Assembly: GCA_938040725.1 (NCBI GenBank)
Contig: CALHZX010000057.1
Coordinates: 1-52,549 of the forward strand
Direction of reading: 5' to 3'
Origin: an uncultured Actinomyces sp.
GTDB taxonomy: Bacteria; Actinomycetota; Actinomycetes; Actinomycetales; Actinomycetaceae
Length of the DNA stretch: 52,549 nt
Positions 16,650 to 24,521 of this stretch are shown piece by piece. Each line of letters opens with the position of its first letter. The first letter of the stretch is position 1. A model generated the notes under the pieces. It ran no database searches. It had not been told where the DNA came from and was given only the letters and a program-made list of their open reading frames with translations. The translations under genes were made by a program, and so were the position numbers.

Positions 16650-17570
16650 ATGACTACGCTCCTTGCCCTCGACATCGGTGGCACCAAGGTCGGGTGGGGC
16701 ATCGCCTGGGCCGGTGACACCTACGAGGTCACCGAGCGCGGATCGATCCCCACCGACGCGATGCGCGGCGGAGCGGACGTGGCGGCCCGCATCTGTGACC
16801 TCGCCTCGTCCCTGGTTGCTTCTCACCCGCAGGTCGCGGGTGTTGCCGTCGCCAGCGCCGGCGTCGTCGACCCCTCTACCGGCGACATCGTCTCCGCGAC
16901 GGGTACCATGCCCGGCTGGGGAGGTACCCCCCTCGGCGCTTTGCTTCAGGAGGCAACCGGCCTGAAGGTGCGCGTCCTCAACGACGTGCACGCGCACGGC
17001 CTGGGCGAGGCCACGCTCGGCGCCGGCCAGCCCTACCGCTCCGTCCTGTCGATCGCGGTGGGCACCGGCATCGGCGGCGCCCTCGTCGAGGACCGCCAGG
17101 TCTCCTTCGGGTCGCGCGGCATCGCAGGACACGTGGGCCATATCCACCACCACTTCGCCCCCGACATGACCTGCTCGTGCGGCCGCAAGGGACACATCGA
17201 GTCCTTCTGCTCCGGCTCGGGCATCACGGCCTGGTACAACTCGCTGCGCTCCGGCGACGACCCCGAGGTGGACGGTGGGCGCGCCCTGCAAGAGCTCGCC
17301 GAATCCGGCAACGCCCTGGCGGCCGCCTGCTTCTCCCGCTCTGCGTTCGCGCTCGGCGAGGCCACGGCCTCGTTGGTTAACTGCGTGGACCCGGCCGTCG
17401 TCATCCTTTCCGGGTCCATGACCCGCTCCGGGGACATCTGGTGGGACGCCCTGCGCGAAGGCTTCGCAGCCTCCGCGATGACGCCCGTCGCCGACACCCC
17501 CATCCTCGTTGGTTCCCTCGGCGGCGATGCGCCGCTGCTCGGAGCCGTTTCCTTCTTCCTGCACGCATAG
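16650..17570 (+). CDS. nanK: N-acetylmannosamine kinase (ROK family)
   Basis: 306-residue ROK sugar kinase that phosphorylates N-acetylmannosamine at O6. Phosphate-binding DIGGTK at residues 8-13. The ROK zinc-site segment GHVGHIHHH...CSCGRKGHIE lies around 154-180, with a His, Cys and Cys arrangement as in kinases of this family. TAAGGA lies before the ATG. nanE follows after 9 nt. ROK kinases vary in sugar preference, so the assignment rests largely on context. Confidence 0.9.
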   Translation: MTTLLALDIGGTKVGWGIAWAGDTYEVTERGSIPTDAMRGGADVAARICDLASSLVASHPQVAGVAVASAGVVDPSTGDIVSATGTMPGWGGTPLGALLQEATGLKVRVLNDVHAHGLGEATLGAGQPYRSVLSIAVGTGIGGALVEDRQVSFGSRGIAGHVGHIHHHFAPDMTCSCGRKGHIESFCSGSGITAWYNSLRSGDDPEVDGGRALQELAESGNALAAACFSRSAFALGEATASLVNCVDPAVVILSGSMTRSGDIWWDALREGFAASAMTPVADTPILVGSLGGDAPLLGAVSFFLHA

Positions 17571-17579
17571 GAGTTCACC

Positions 17580-18254
17580 ATGCATCCGCTTATCGCAAAC
17601 CTGAAGGGCAAGCTCATCGTCTCCGTCCAGGCGTACCCGGGCGAGCCCATGCGCCACCCCGAGACGATGGCGCAGATCGCCCGCGCCGCTGAGATCGGTG
17701 GCGCCGCCGCCATCCGCTGCCAGGGCCTGTCCGACATTTCCGCGATCAAGGGCCGCGTCGACGTGCCCGTCATCGGCCTGTGGAAGGAAGGCCACGAGGG
17801 TGTGTACATCACCCCCTCGCTGCGCCACGCCCGCGCCTGCGTCATGGCCGGCTCCGACATCGTTGCCCTGGACGCAACGGGCCGCCCGCGTCTGGACGGC
17901 CTGAGCTTCGCCGAGACCGTCAAGGCTCTGCGCGAGGACGGCACCCTCGTCATGGCTGACTGCGGCTCCTTCGAGGACGCCCAGCGCGCCGTCGACGCGG
18001 GTGTGGACATCGTGTCCACGACCCTGGCCGGCTACACGGGTGACCGCGTCAAGACCGACGGCCCCGACCTGGAGCTGCTGCGCGAGGTCGTTGCCGCGTT
18101 CCCGGACGTCCCCGTGATCTGCGAGGGCCGCGTTCACACGCCCGAGCAGGCCGCCGCCGCCATTGAGGCGGGCGCCTTCGCTGTCATCGTCGGTACCGCC
18201 ATCACGCACCCCACGTCGATCACGACGTGGTTCAAGGCGGCCGTCGAGGGCTGA
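17580..18254 (+). CDS. nanE: N-acetylmannosamine-6-phosphate 2-epimerase
   Basis: 224-residue TIM-barrel epimerase converting ManNAc-6-phosphate to GlcNAc-6-phosphate. Family signatures LIVSVQAYPGEPM, GAAAIRCQG, IGLWKE, DIVALDAT, ADCGSFEDA, STTLAGYT and ICEGRVHTPEQA are all present. Full length. The next enzymes (nagA, nagB) are not in this window and must lie elsewhere for the pathway to reach fructose-6-phosphate. Confidence 0.96.
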   Translation: MHPLIANLKGKLIVSVQAYPGEPMRHPETMAQIARAAEIGGAAAIRCQGLSDISAIKGRVDVPVIGLWKEGHEGVYITPSLRHARACVMAGSDIVALDATGRPRLDGLSFAETVKALREDGTLVMADCGSFEDAQRAVDAGVDIVSTTLAGYTGDRVKTDGPDLELLREVVAAFPDVPVICEGRVHTPEQAAAAIEAGAFAVIVGTAITHPTSITTWFKAAVEG

Positions 18255-18271
18255 TCCTGTCGCTGTTGTGA

Positions 18272-18316
18272 CAGTGCGCGGGCGGGTGACCAACACCCGC
18301 CCGCGCACTGCGTTTT
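18272..18316 (+). terminator. terminator after nanE
   Basis: Perfect 17-bp arms 18272-18288 and 18294-18310 with an ACCAA loop, then CGTTTTT. Confidence 0.9.
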
Positions 18317-18333
18317 TCTCGCGGGAATGCGCG

Positions 18334-18339
18334 TATATT
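18334..18339 (+). promoter_or_regulatory. -10 box of a leaderless MFS gene promoter
   Basis: TATATT ends 7 nt before the ATG at 18347; no ribosome binding site is seen. Confidence 0.5.
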
Positions 18340-18346
18340 ACCCAGC

Positions 18347-19588
18347 ATGTCTGTCCCGTACTCTCGCGCTCACGCCGCCCTTCGCGCTACCGGCATCGTC
18401 TACGTGTGTCTCGGTTTCGGTACCTCCGCGTGGCTTTCGCGCCTGCCCGACGTGCGCGACGACCTCGGGCTGACTCCGGCGACGATCGGCACGATGCTGC
18501 TCATCGCCTCCCTCGGTTCTCTGTTGACCCTGCCGACCTCCGGGCCGATCGTGACCACAATCGGCGCGCGGGCCTCGGGTCGCATCGGCGTGCTCATCTG
18601 GGCTCTCGGTATCGTCTGCGCGGGCTTTGGCGCGCTCAACGTGTCGATCCCGCTGGCCACCGCCGGCCTCGTGCTGATCGCGGCTGGCAACGGCCTGTGG
18701 GGCGCGACCATGAACATCGAGGCAGGCCTCGTGCAGGCTGCCGTGCGGCGCACCGTCGTGCCCGTCATCCAGGCGATGTACGCGGTCGGCATGCTTGGTG
18801 GCGCGCTCCTCGGTGCGCTCGCCGCCCAGATGGGGCTGCCCCTCGGAGCCCACCTCTTCGGCCTGGCGGCCCTCGAGCTTCTCGCCTGCGGCACCGCCGT
18901 CGGCTTCTACCTGACGAAGGAGGAGGTCGCAGCCCTCGCGCCCGCTCAGGACAAGGGTGATGGGGGAGAGGCCCAGTCGAACAAGGCGAAGGGCCTGACC
19001 CGCGTCGCCTGGCGCGAAAAGCAGACCGTGCTCATCGCCCTCATGGTCATGAGCGCGGGCCTCATGGAGGGCGCGGCGAACGACTGGCTCAACCTGTCGA
19101 TGGTTGACGGCTACGGCTATTCGACGGCGGCGGCCTCCGCTGCCTTTGCGTTCTTCCTACTGATGATGACGATCGTGCGCTTCGCGTCCCCGCGTCTCGA
19201 GGCCCGCCTGGGCTCGCCGAAGCTGCTGCGCATCACCTTCACCGGCGCGGTCGTGGGACTGCTGCTCGTGGCATTCGCGCCGCACCACCTGTTCGCGGTC
19301 GCGGGCATTGCTCTGTGGGGCATCGGATCGGCCCTCGGCTTCCCCCTGGGCATTTCGGCGCTGTCCGTCGACCCCGTGATGACGCCCGCGCGCGTGTCGG
19401 TGCTCTCGACCGTCAACTACGGCGCGGCCCTCATCGGCCCGCCGCTCCTTGGCCTCATTGCCGACCATATCGGCTACCACCGAGCGCTGGCCTTCGTTGC
19501 CCTGCCGGTCCTCCTCGCGATCGTCCTCGCCGGGCAGGTGCCCGACCGTCGCGGGACGAAGCACACGGACCTTGCCTTCGGCGACTAG
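18347..19588 (+). CDS. MFS transporter, YbjJ-like
   Basis: 413-residue membrane carrier with two sets of six helices separated by a hydrophilic loop (about 190-225) rich in Lys, Glu and Gln. Residues such as FGTSAWLSRLPDVRDDLGLTP near the N terminus and GAANDWLNLSMVDGYGYSTA after the central loop match the YbjJ branch of the major facilitator superfamily, whose substrates are mostly unknown. It follows the nan genes but has its own promoter, so a role in sialic acid or amino-sugar transport is only a possibility. Confidence 0.82.
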   Translation: MSVPYSRAHAALRATGIVYVCLGFGTSAWLSRLPDVRDDLGLTPATIGTMLLIASLGSLLTLPTSGPIVTTIGARASGRIGVLIWALGIVCAGFGALNVSIPLATAGLVLIAAGNGLWGATMNIEAGLVQAAVRRTVVPVIQAMYAVGMLGGALLGALAAQMGLPLGAHLFGLAALELLACGTAVGFYLTKEEVAALAPAQDKGDGGEAQSNKAKGLTRVAWREKQTVLIALMVMSAGLMEGAANDWLNLSMVDGYGYSTAAASAAFAFFLLMMTIVRFASPRLEARLGSPKLLRITFTGAVVGLLLVAFAPHHLFAVAGIALWGIGSALGFPLGISALSVDPVMTPARVSVLSTVNYGAALIGPPLLGLIADHIGYHRALAFVALPVLLAIVLAGQVPDRRGTKHTDLAFGD

Positions 19589-19708
19589 TCAATCGGTGCC
19601 TCTGGCCTGTCTTTGAGCCTTCCGTCCGCGGCTGCGCGGGCGTATCCTGGTGTACGAGCGCGCTTGTGACGCGGCGCTCGGTGTCGCTTCGACGAGAGAA
19701 GAAGAATC

Positions 19709-20698
19709 ATGGCGCGAATGATCGGATACCGTCGTTTCGGAGGCGTTGAGGTGCTCGAGGAAGGCGAGGTATCCCTTCCTGCGCCCGGTGAGGGGCAGGT
19801 GCTCGTGAAGGTGCGGGCCGCCGGCATCAACCCCGTTGACTACAAGCTCTTCGGTGGATTGACGAGGCCCCTCGAGGTCCTCCGCACCATCGTTCACCCT
19901 GCCCGTTGGTTCGCTCGCGGCAAGGAGCGGCCGCTACGGGGCGTGGGACAGGATTTTGCCGGCGTCGTGACGGCCGTCGGCCCGGCGGTGAGCAACATGG
20001 GAGTGGGGGACGAGGTTATTGGCCTGTTGCGTGCCGCGCCCTGGCAGGCCCGCGCGTACGGTTCGCTTACGACCCAACTCCTTGTCTCGGCCGCCAACGT
20101 CGTCCCCAAACCCGCTTCCGTCAGCTTCGAGGCCGCCGGTGGCCTGGGCGTGGCCGCGCAGACCGCGATGGGTGCGCTCCGCCGTGTGAGGGCGGAGGCG
20201 GGTGACGTTATCGTTGTCGCGGCAGCTGCCGGGGGTGTGGGAGGCCTCGTCACGCAGCTCGCTCTCGCCCGCGGGGCGAGCGTTATCGGTATCGCCGGTC
20301 CCTCTAACGCCGACTACCTGCGGTCCCTTGGCGCGATTCCCGGGGCCTATGGCGAGGGCCTGGAGCAACAAATCAAGGACGCGGCGCCCTCGCCCGTCAC
20401 TGCCTTCATCGACTGCTTCGGCGGATACTCGTCGCTGGCCCATAGTCTCGGTGTGCCGGGAGAGCGCGTGGGGAGCCTCGTGCCGACGCCTGCGATCGCC
20501 CTTCGGCGCGCGCGCTTTACCGGTGGTCGCGACGGGAAGATCGCCGACATCGCGACGGTCGCTGACCTTATTGACCGCGGGACGGTGAGCCTGACCATCG
20601 CGGGTACCTATCCGTTCGAGCTGGAGCAGGTGCGCGCCGCCTACAGCGAGCTGATGAGCGGCCACGTGCGCGGCAAGATCGTCATCACGATGGACTGA
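19709..20698 (+). CDS. zinc-independent medium-chain dehydrogenase/reductase (quinone oxidoreductase-like)
   Basis: 329-residue NADP-dependent oxidoreductase of the MDR superfamily. N-terminal GroES-like domain (VRAAGINPVDYKL, GQDFAGVVTAVG) and a Rossmann domain with the AAAAGGVGGLVTQLA cofactor loop near 172-186. The catalytic-zinc Cys/His set of alcohol dehydrogenases is absent, as in QOR-type enzymes. GAGAGAAGAAG precedes the ATG. The substrate is unknown. Confidence 0.85.
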   Translation: MARMIGYRRFGGVEVLEEGEVSLPAPGEGQVLVKVRAAGINPVDYKLFGGLTRPLEVLRTIVHPARWFARGKERPLRGVGQDFAGVVTAVGPAVSNMGVGDEVIGLLRAAPWQARAYGSLTTQLLVSAANVVPKPASVSFEAAGGLGVAAQTAMGALRRVRAEAGDVIVVAAAAGGVGGLVTQLALARGASVIGIAGPSNADYLRSLGAIPGAYGEGLEQQIKDAAPSPVTAFIDCFGGYSSLAHSLGVPGERVGSLVPTPAIALRRARFTGGRDGKIADIATVADLIDRGTVSLTIAGTYPFELEQVRAAYSELMSGHVRGKIVITMD

Positions 20699-20742
20699 GC
20701 CCGTCGCGCTGCCGGGGTTAGGCCGAACGCGCGCTGTGCGAC

Positions 20743-20748
20743 TAGGCT
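20743..20748 (+). promoter_or_regulatory. -10 box of a leaderless murB promoter
   Basis: TAGGCT ends 7 nt before the ATG at 20756. Confidence 0.4.
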
Positions 20749-20755
20749 TAGGGAC

Positions 20756-21844
20756 ATGAGGACCCTTGCTGATCTGACGACCCTGCGCGTGGGTGGGCCC
20801 ATCGCCCGCCTCGTGCCCGCCACGTCCGCCGACGCCCTGGTGGACGCCGTCGCCGCGGCCGATGCCGCTGGCGGCCCGCTCCTCGTCGTGGGCGGAGGGT
20901 CGAACCTGCTGGCCTCCGACGCGCCCTTCGAGGGCACGGTCGTCGACGTGCAGCCCTTCGGTGAGGTCGCCTCCATCATCCACGAGGACCCTGCCGGGTC
21001 TGTCGTCGTGCGCGCCGGCGCGGGAACGGTCTGGGACGCCTTCGTCTCCTGGACTCTGTCTGAGGGCCTGTCCGGCGTCGAAGCGCTCTCCGGCATCCCC
21101 GGAACCGTCGGCGCTTCCCCGGTGCAGAACGTGGGCGCCTACGGCCACGAGGTCTCCGAGACCATCGAGAGCGTCGAAGCCTACGACCGCCTGACGGGCA
21201 TCGTCGTGCGCCTGCTGCCCTCCGACCTCGGCTTCGCCTACCGCTCCTCGGCGATCAAGCGCAGCATCGGCCAGCCCGGCCTGGGCGGCCGTCCCTGGGG
21301 CCCCACCGGCCGCTGGGTGGTCCTCTCCGTGGACTTCCGTCTCGAGCGCTCGGCCCTCAGCGCCCCCGTCATGTACGCCGAGCTGGCGCGCCGCCTCGGC
21401 GTCGAAGCCGGGGGGCGCGCCGACGCGTCCCTCGTCCGCTCCACCGTCCTGGATCTGCGCAGCGGCAAGGGCATGGTCCTCGATCCCGCCGATCACGACA
21501 CGTGGAGCGCCGGTTCCTTCTTCACGAACCCGATCCTGCCCGAGGCCGTGGCCGCGTCCCTGCCCGAGGGCGCGCCGCGCTTCGGCGCGGGGGAGGGCCT
21601 CGTCAAGACGAGCGCCGCCTGGCTCATCGATCACGCGGGTTGCTCCAAGGGCTTCCACCTGCCTGAGGCCGGGGATCCGCCGCGAGCGTCCCTGTCCATG
21701 AAGCACGTGCTGGCCCTGACGAACAGGGGCGGCGCGAGCAGTGCCGACATCGAGGCCCTGGCCCGCGCCGTGCGCGAGCGTGTTTATGAGGCGTTCGGCG
21801 TCACCTTGGTGCCCGAGCCGGTCACGGTCGGCATCACCTGGTAG
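20756..21844 (+). CDS. murB: UDP-N-acetylenolpyruvoylglucosamine reductase
   Basis: 362-residue FAD enzyme that reduces UDP-GlcNAc-enolpyruvate to UDP-MurNAc in peptidoglycan synthesis. TTLRVGGP opens the FAD domain, followed by GGGSNLLASD and ALSGIPGTVGASPVQNVGAYG. The catalytic Ser is in SAGSFFTNP near residue 260, and the C-terminal KTSAAWLIDHAG and SMKHVLALTN are present. Length and the inserted loop fit the E. coli-like type I. murB near secE-nusG is typical of actinobacteria. Confidence 0.96.
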   Translation: MRTLADLTTLRVGGPIARLVPATSADALVDAVAAADAAGGPLLVVGGGSNLLASDAPFEGTVVDVQPFGEVASIIHEDPAGSVVVRAGAGTVWDAFVSWTLSEGLSGVEALSGIPGTVGASPVQNVGAYGHEVSETIESVEAYDRLTGIVVRLLPSDLGFAYRSSAIKRSIGQPGLGGRPWGPTGRWVVLSVDFRLERSALSAPVMYAELARRLGVEAGGRADASLVRSTVLDLRSGKGMVLDPADHDTWSAGSFFTNPILPEAVAASLPEGAPRFGAGEGLVKTSAAWLIDHAGCSKGFHLPEAGDPPRASLSMKHVLALTNRGGASSADIEALARAVRERVYEAFGVTLVPEPVTVGITW

Positions 21845-21914
21845 CGGGTGTGCCTGGCCGTTGTGCGCCCAGCCCGTTGTTGGCATCTTTCCGGAGATCC
21901 CATCGAGGTGCCGC

Positions 21915-22037
21915 CCCACATTTCGCATGCAATTCCCCGTCGGGTGTCTCGAAGCATGCCCTGAAAACCGCGGAATATCAACGTTCTGAATTCAAAGTTT
22001 GAAAGAGACGCGGGGGAATTGCACGCGAGATTGTGGG
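21915..22037. repeat. 123-bp inverted-repeat-ended element, copy 1
   Basis: Bounded by imperfect terminal inverted repeats: left CCCACATTTCGCATGCAATT and right AATTGCACGCGAGATTGTGG (each part of about 25 bases). A second copy of the same length and orientation lies at 23261-23383 and a degenerate inverted copy at 37630-37736. No coding sequence fits and no target duplication is seen. It may be a MITE or a structured RNA/DNA element. Confidence 0.75.
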
Positions 22038-22075
22038 AGAACTGCGCTGATTCTGCGCTCGCGGATCCGTTTCGC

Positions 22076-22267
22076 GGATAGGTTGTTACGATGCGGATAG
22101 GTTGTCACGATCCGGATAGGTTATGCGCATCCGGATAGGTTAATAACCTATCCACATCTTCATAACCTATCCGCGTGCTCGTAACCTATCCGCGTGCTCG
22201 TAACCTATCCGCGTGTTCATTACCTATCCGCGTGCTCGTAACCTATCCGCGTGCTCGTAACCTATCC
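22076..22267. repeat. mirror-image array of 19-bp repeats (4 forward, 7 inverted)
   Basis: GGATAGGTT occurs at 22076, 22095, 22114 and 22133, then its complement AACCTATCC at 22145, 22164, 22183, 22202, 22221 (as TACCTATCC), 22240 and 22259. Spacing within each half is exactly 19 bp. The halves meet in a perfect 21-bp palindrome (22133-22153). The commonest unit is AACCTATCCGCGTGCTCGT. The last unit supplies the stop codon of the minus-strand gene that begins at 22657. Together with copy 1 of the 123-bp element it fills the gap after murB; 21845-21914 shows nothing else. Confidence 0.9.
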
Positions 22268-22657
22268 GCGTGAGGCTGCGGCGCGCAGGCGCTCGATCAT
22301 GTCGGGCACGTTGCGGGTGACGGCCGTCCACAGGAGCTGGTCGTCCATGCTCTGGTACCCCGAGTGCGCCGCGATGTTGCGGGTCGTGCGCAGGGCGCGC
22401 TTCTCAGAGGAAGTCAGGCCATCCATGTAGGGTGCGTACTCTTCGCGCTCCAGGAACGCGGCCAGCCGGATGATCACCATGCAAGCGGAGTCATACTCCG
22501 GGCAATCGGCGCTGAAGGCCTCGACGGGGACAGCGGCAACCCGTTCGACGCGATGGGCGATGACGTCGAGTTCGCGCAGGAAGTTCTCAGCGTCGAAACT
22601 GGGCGCGTGTCTGCGTGCCACTCGCGGCCGAGGGGTGAAGGGAGCAGGGTCACTCAT
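22262..22657 (-). CDS. HEPN domain toxin (HepT-like)
   Basis: 131-residue predicted HEPN ribonuclease of the HEPN/MNT toxin-antitoxin class. The RX4H core is R93-N-I-A-A-H98, followed by Tyr101. Classic HepT has RX4HXY, with the Tyr being the site AMPylated by its antitoxin; here the spacing is HXXY, one residue longer. It overlaps the upstream nucleotidyltransferase gene by ATGA, so the two are coupled. Its TAG stop lies inside the last 19-bp repeat of the adjacent array. Confidence 0.82.
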   Translation of the reverse strand: MSDPAPFTPRPRVARRHAPSFDAENFLRELDVIAHRVERVAAVPVEAFSADCPEYDSACMVIIRLAAFLEREEYAPYMDGLTSSEKRALRTTRNIAAHSGYQSMDDQLLWTAVTRNVPDMIERLRAAASRG

Positions 22658-23124
22658 AGTGCCACGGCCTCGTCAAGGGCAGTTCGCAGTGCTTCGGGCA
22701 CGTGTGTATCCACGTGAACTTCTGTCGGGAAGCCGGTGAGTTCGCTCGTGAACGAGGCGATGTCCGCCAACTCGAACAGTGACAGGTCGCGGGTTGGCGT
22801 GCCAATCAGGTCGATGTCCGACTCGAATCCGTCCGTGCCCCGGGCGACCGAGCCGAAGACGCGGAGGGCGCCGAGGCCTCGTTCCTGGGCGTAGCCGCTG
22901 ATCGAGGACGCGTAGCGGGCGAGCGGTACGGAGGGGCGGTAGTCGGCGGCGCGGAGGATGCGTTCGAGCAGGTCAGTGGATACCGCGCGCCTGCCGGACT
23001 CGATCTGCGCGAGGGTCGACTGGCTCATCCCGGTCATCCCCGCCAGCTCGGCCTGCGTGAGGGACGCGTCCTGACGTGCAGCACGCACGAGGGACGGCGC
23101 ATCGTCACGTTGAAACCGGCTCAT
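22654..23124 (-). CDS. XRE-HTH fused to MNT-type nucleotidyltransferase (antitoxin)
   Basis: 156 residues. Residues about 10-65 are an XRE helix-turn-helix (LTQAELAGMTGMSQSTLAQIESGRR) and 75-156 a minimal nucleotidyltransferase with GS91-92 and catalytic D103 and D105 (GSVARG...SDIDL). In the known HepT/MntA pairs the nucleotidyltransferase AMPylates and silences the HEPN toxin; here it also carries a DNA-binding domain, so one protein may do both repression and toxin modification. ATG 23124 is preferred over the longer frame because a palindromic operator sits directly upstream. Confidence 0.85.
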   Translation of the reverse strand: MSRFQRDDAPSLVRAARQDASLTQAELAGMTGMSQSTLAQIESGRRAVSTDLLERILRAADYRPSVPLARYASSISGYAQERGLGALRVFGSVARGTDGFESDIDLIGTPTRDLSLFELADIASFTSELTGFPTEVHVDTHVPEALRTALDEAVAL

Positions 23125-23133
23125 GTCTCCATG

Positions 23134-23153
23134 ATAGTGCACGCTTGCACTAT
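23134..23153. promoter_or_regulatory. operator of the toxin-antitoxin pair
   Basis: ATAGTGCA and TGCACTAT are perfect 8-bp arms around CGCT, centred 20 bp upstream of the antitoxin ATG. Placement fits autorepression by the XRE domain. Confidence 0.65.
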
Positions 23154-23260
23154 TGGTGAAGCGATCGTCGGTAGGTACGAGGCCGGGGTCTGTGGTCGTC
23201 CCGAGGTGGTCGACTCGGGCGGTTGGATGGGAAAGAAACAACCGGACTGAGAGAGGGCTT

Positions 23261-23383
23261 CCCACATTTCGCATGCAATTCCCCGGAGCGTGTTTTGAAG
23301 CACGCCCTGAAAACCGCGGAATATCAACGTTCTGGTTTCAATGTTTGAAAGAGGTGTGGGGGAATTGCATGCGAGATTGCGGG
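23261..23383. repeat. 123-bp inverted-repeat-ended element, copy 2
   Basis: Same length and orientation as the copy at 21915-22037, with a shared core (CCTGAAAACCGCGGAATATC and following bases). Terminal repeats CCCACATTTCGCATGCAATT and AATTGCATGCGAGATTGCGG. Together the two copies bracket the array and the toxin-antitoxin genes as 1.47-kb direct-repeat ends. Confidence 0.8.
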
Positions 23384-23438
23384 GGAAGTGGGCGCACCCC
23401 ACACAAGCACTACTCACTACTTCGCGGGCGCCGCAGTA

Positions 23439-24518
23439 CTACACCGCGGGCGTCGCCAACCAGGCGTCGATGTCGGCCTTCCAGGCCGCCTTGCGCGAGG
23501 GCGAGGCCAGCGACGCGTCGATCGAGGAGCGCGCCAGGTCTGCCAGGGCCTCGTCGGACAGTCCGAACACGTCGCGCGCGACCTCGTACTGGGCGACCAG
23601 GCGCGAGCGGAACAGGAGTGGGTCGTCGGCAGCCAGCGCGATACGAGCACCCGCCGAGATCAGAGTCGGCAGCGGCACCTGCGAAAAGTCCGTGTAGACG
23701 CCCAGGTGCACGTTCGACGTCGGGCACACCTCCAGGGCGATACCCGCGTCCACGACGGCCTTCAGCAGGTCCGGGTCCTCGCTGGTGCGCACCCCGTGCC
23801 CGAGGCGGGCGGGCGCCAAAGCGGACACGACCTCGCGCACGGAAGACGGGCCCAGGAGTTCGCCGCCGTGCGGGACGCCCACGAGCCCGGCGCGGCGCGC
23901 GATGCGGAACGCCGGAGCAAAAGAAGCCGTCGAACCCACGCGCTCGTCGTTCGACAGGCCAAAACCAACGACTTCGCCGGGGCCGTCCCCAGCGAACGAC
24001 GCGGCCAGGCGCGCGAGCGTGCGCGCATCCAACGGGTGTTTCATGCGCGACGCCGCGACGATCACGCCGATATCGACGCCGGTATCGCGCGAGGCCGCTC
24101 GGGCCTCGTCGATGATGATTTCCAGGGCCGGTGTAATGCCGCCAACGTAGGGCGCGTAGGACGTGGGATCGGCCTGGATCTCCATGCGCACCGAGCCCTC
24201 GGCGGCGTCGTCCTCGGCGGCCTCGCGGATGAGGCGACGCATTGCAGCCTCGGAGCGCACGAGGTGGCGCGCGGAATCGTAGGCGCGCTGGAAACGGAAC
24301 CATCCGCGCCCGTCGGCCGGCATGGATGCGGCGTCGATGTGCAGTAGGTGAGGGGGCAGGCGCACGCCCTGAGCACGCGCCATGTCCACCATCGTGGTGG
24401 GCCGCATGGCACCCGTGAAGTGCAGGTGCAGGTGGGCCTTGGGGAGGGTCGCGAGGTCGCGCCTGCCCGCAGGGGTGGGGCGCGGAGCCGTCAGGTTAGG
24501 GACAGCGGGCACTTCCAC
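23439..24518 (-). CDS. add: adenosine deaminase family protein
   Basis: 359-residue metal-dependent purine deaminase of the adenosine/AMP deaminase family. Zinc-binding HLHLH in PKAHLHLHFTG near residues 28-38, a catalytic HGGE (usually HAGE), RLGHGV, EVCPTSNV and the DDP of LAADDPLLF. The His-Gly-Gly-Glu and Ala-Ala-Asp-Asp variants mean the substrate may be adenine or another purine nucleoside rather than adenosine. It starts at GTG 24518, 3 nt after the upstream hydrolase stop, and is the last gene of a three-gene minus-strand operon. No clear terminator follows. Confidence 0.85.
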   Translation of the reverse strand: MEVPAVPNLTAPRPTPAGRRDLATLPKAHLHLHFTGAMRPTTMVDMARAQGVRLPPHLLHIDAASMPADGRGWFRFQRAYDSARHLVRSEAAMRRLIREAAEDDAAEGSVRMEIQADPTSYAPYVGGITPALEIIIDEARAASRDTGVDIGVIVAASRMKHPLDARTLARLAASFAGDGPGEVVGFGLSNDERVGSTASFAPAFRIARRAGLVGVPHGGELLGPSSVREVVSALAPARLGHGVRTSEDPDLLKAVVDAGIALEVCPTSNVHLGVYTDFSQVPLPTLISAGARIALAADDPLLFRSRLVAQYEVARDVFGLSDEALADLARSSIDASLASPSRKAAWKADIDAWLATPAV

Positions 24519-24521
24519 GGC

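Noticed and set aside
22076..22267. CRISPR array
   Set aside because: The units are only 9 bp plus near-identical 10-bp gaps, orientation inverts in the middle, and there are no variable spacers or cas genes.
21915..23383. Insertion sequence or prophage remnant
   Set aside because: No transposase, integrase or phage gene is present; only short inverted-repeat-ended elements and a toxin-antitoxin pair.
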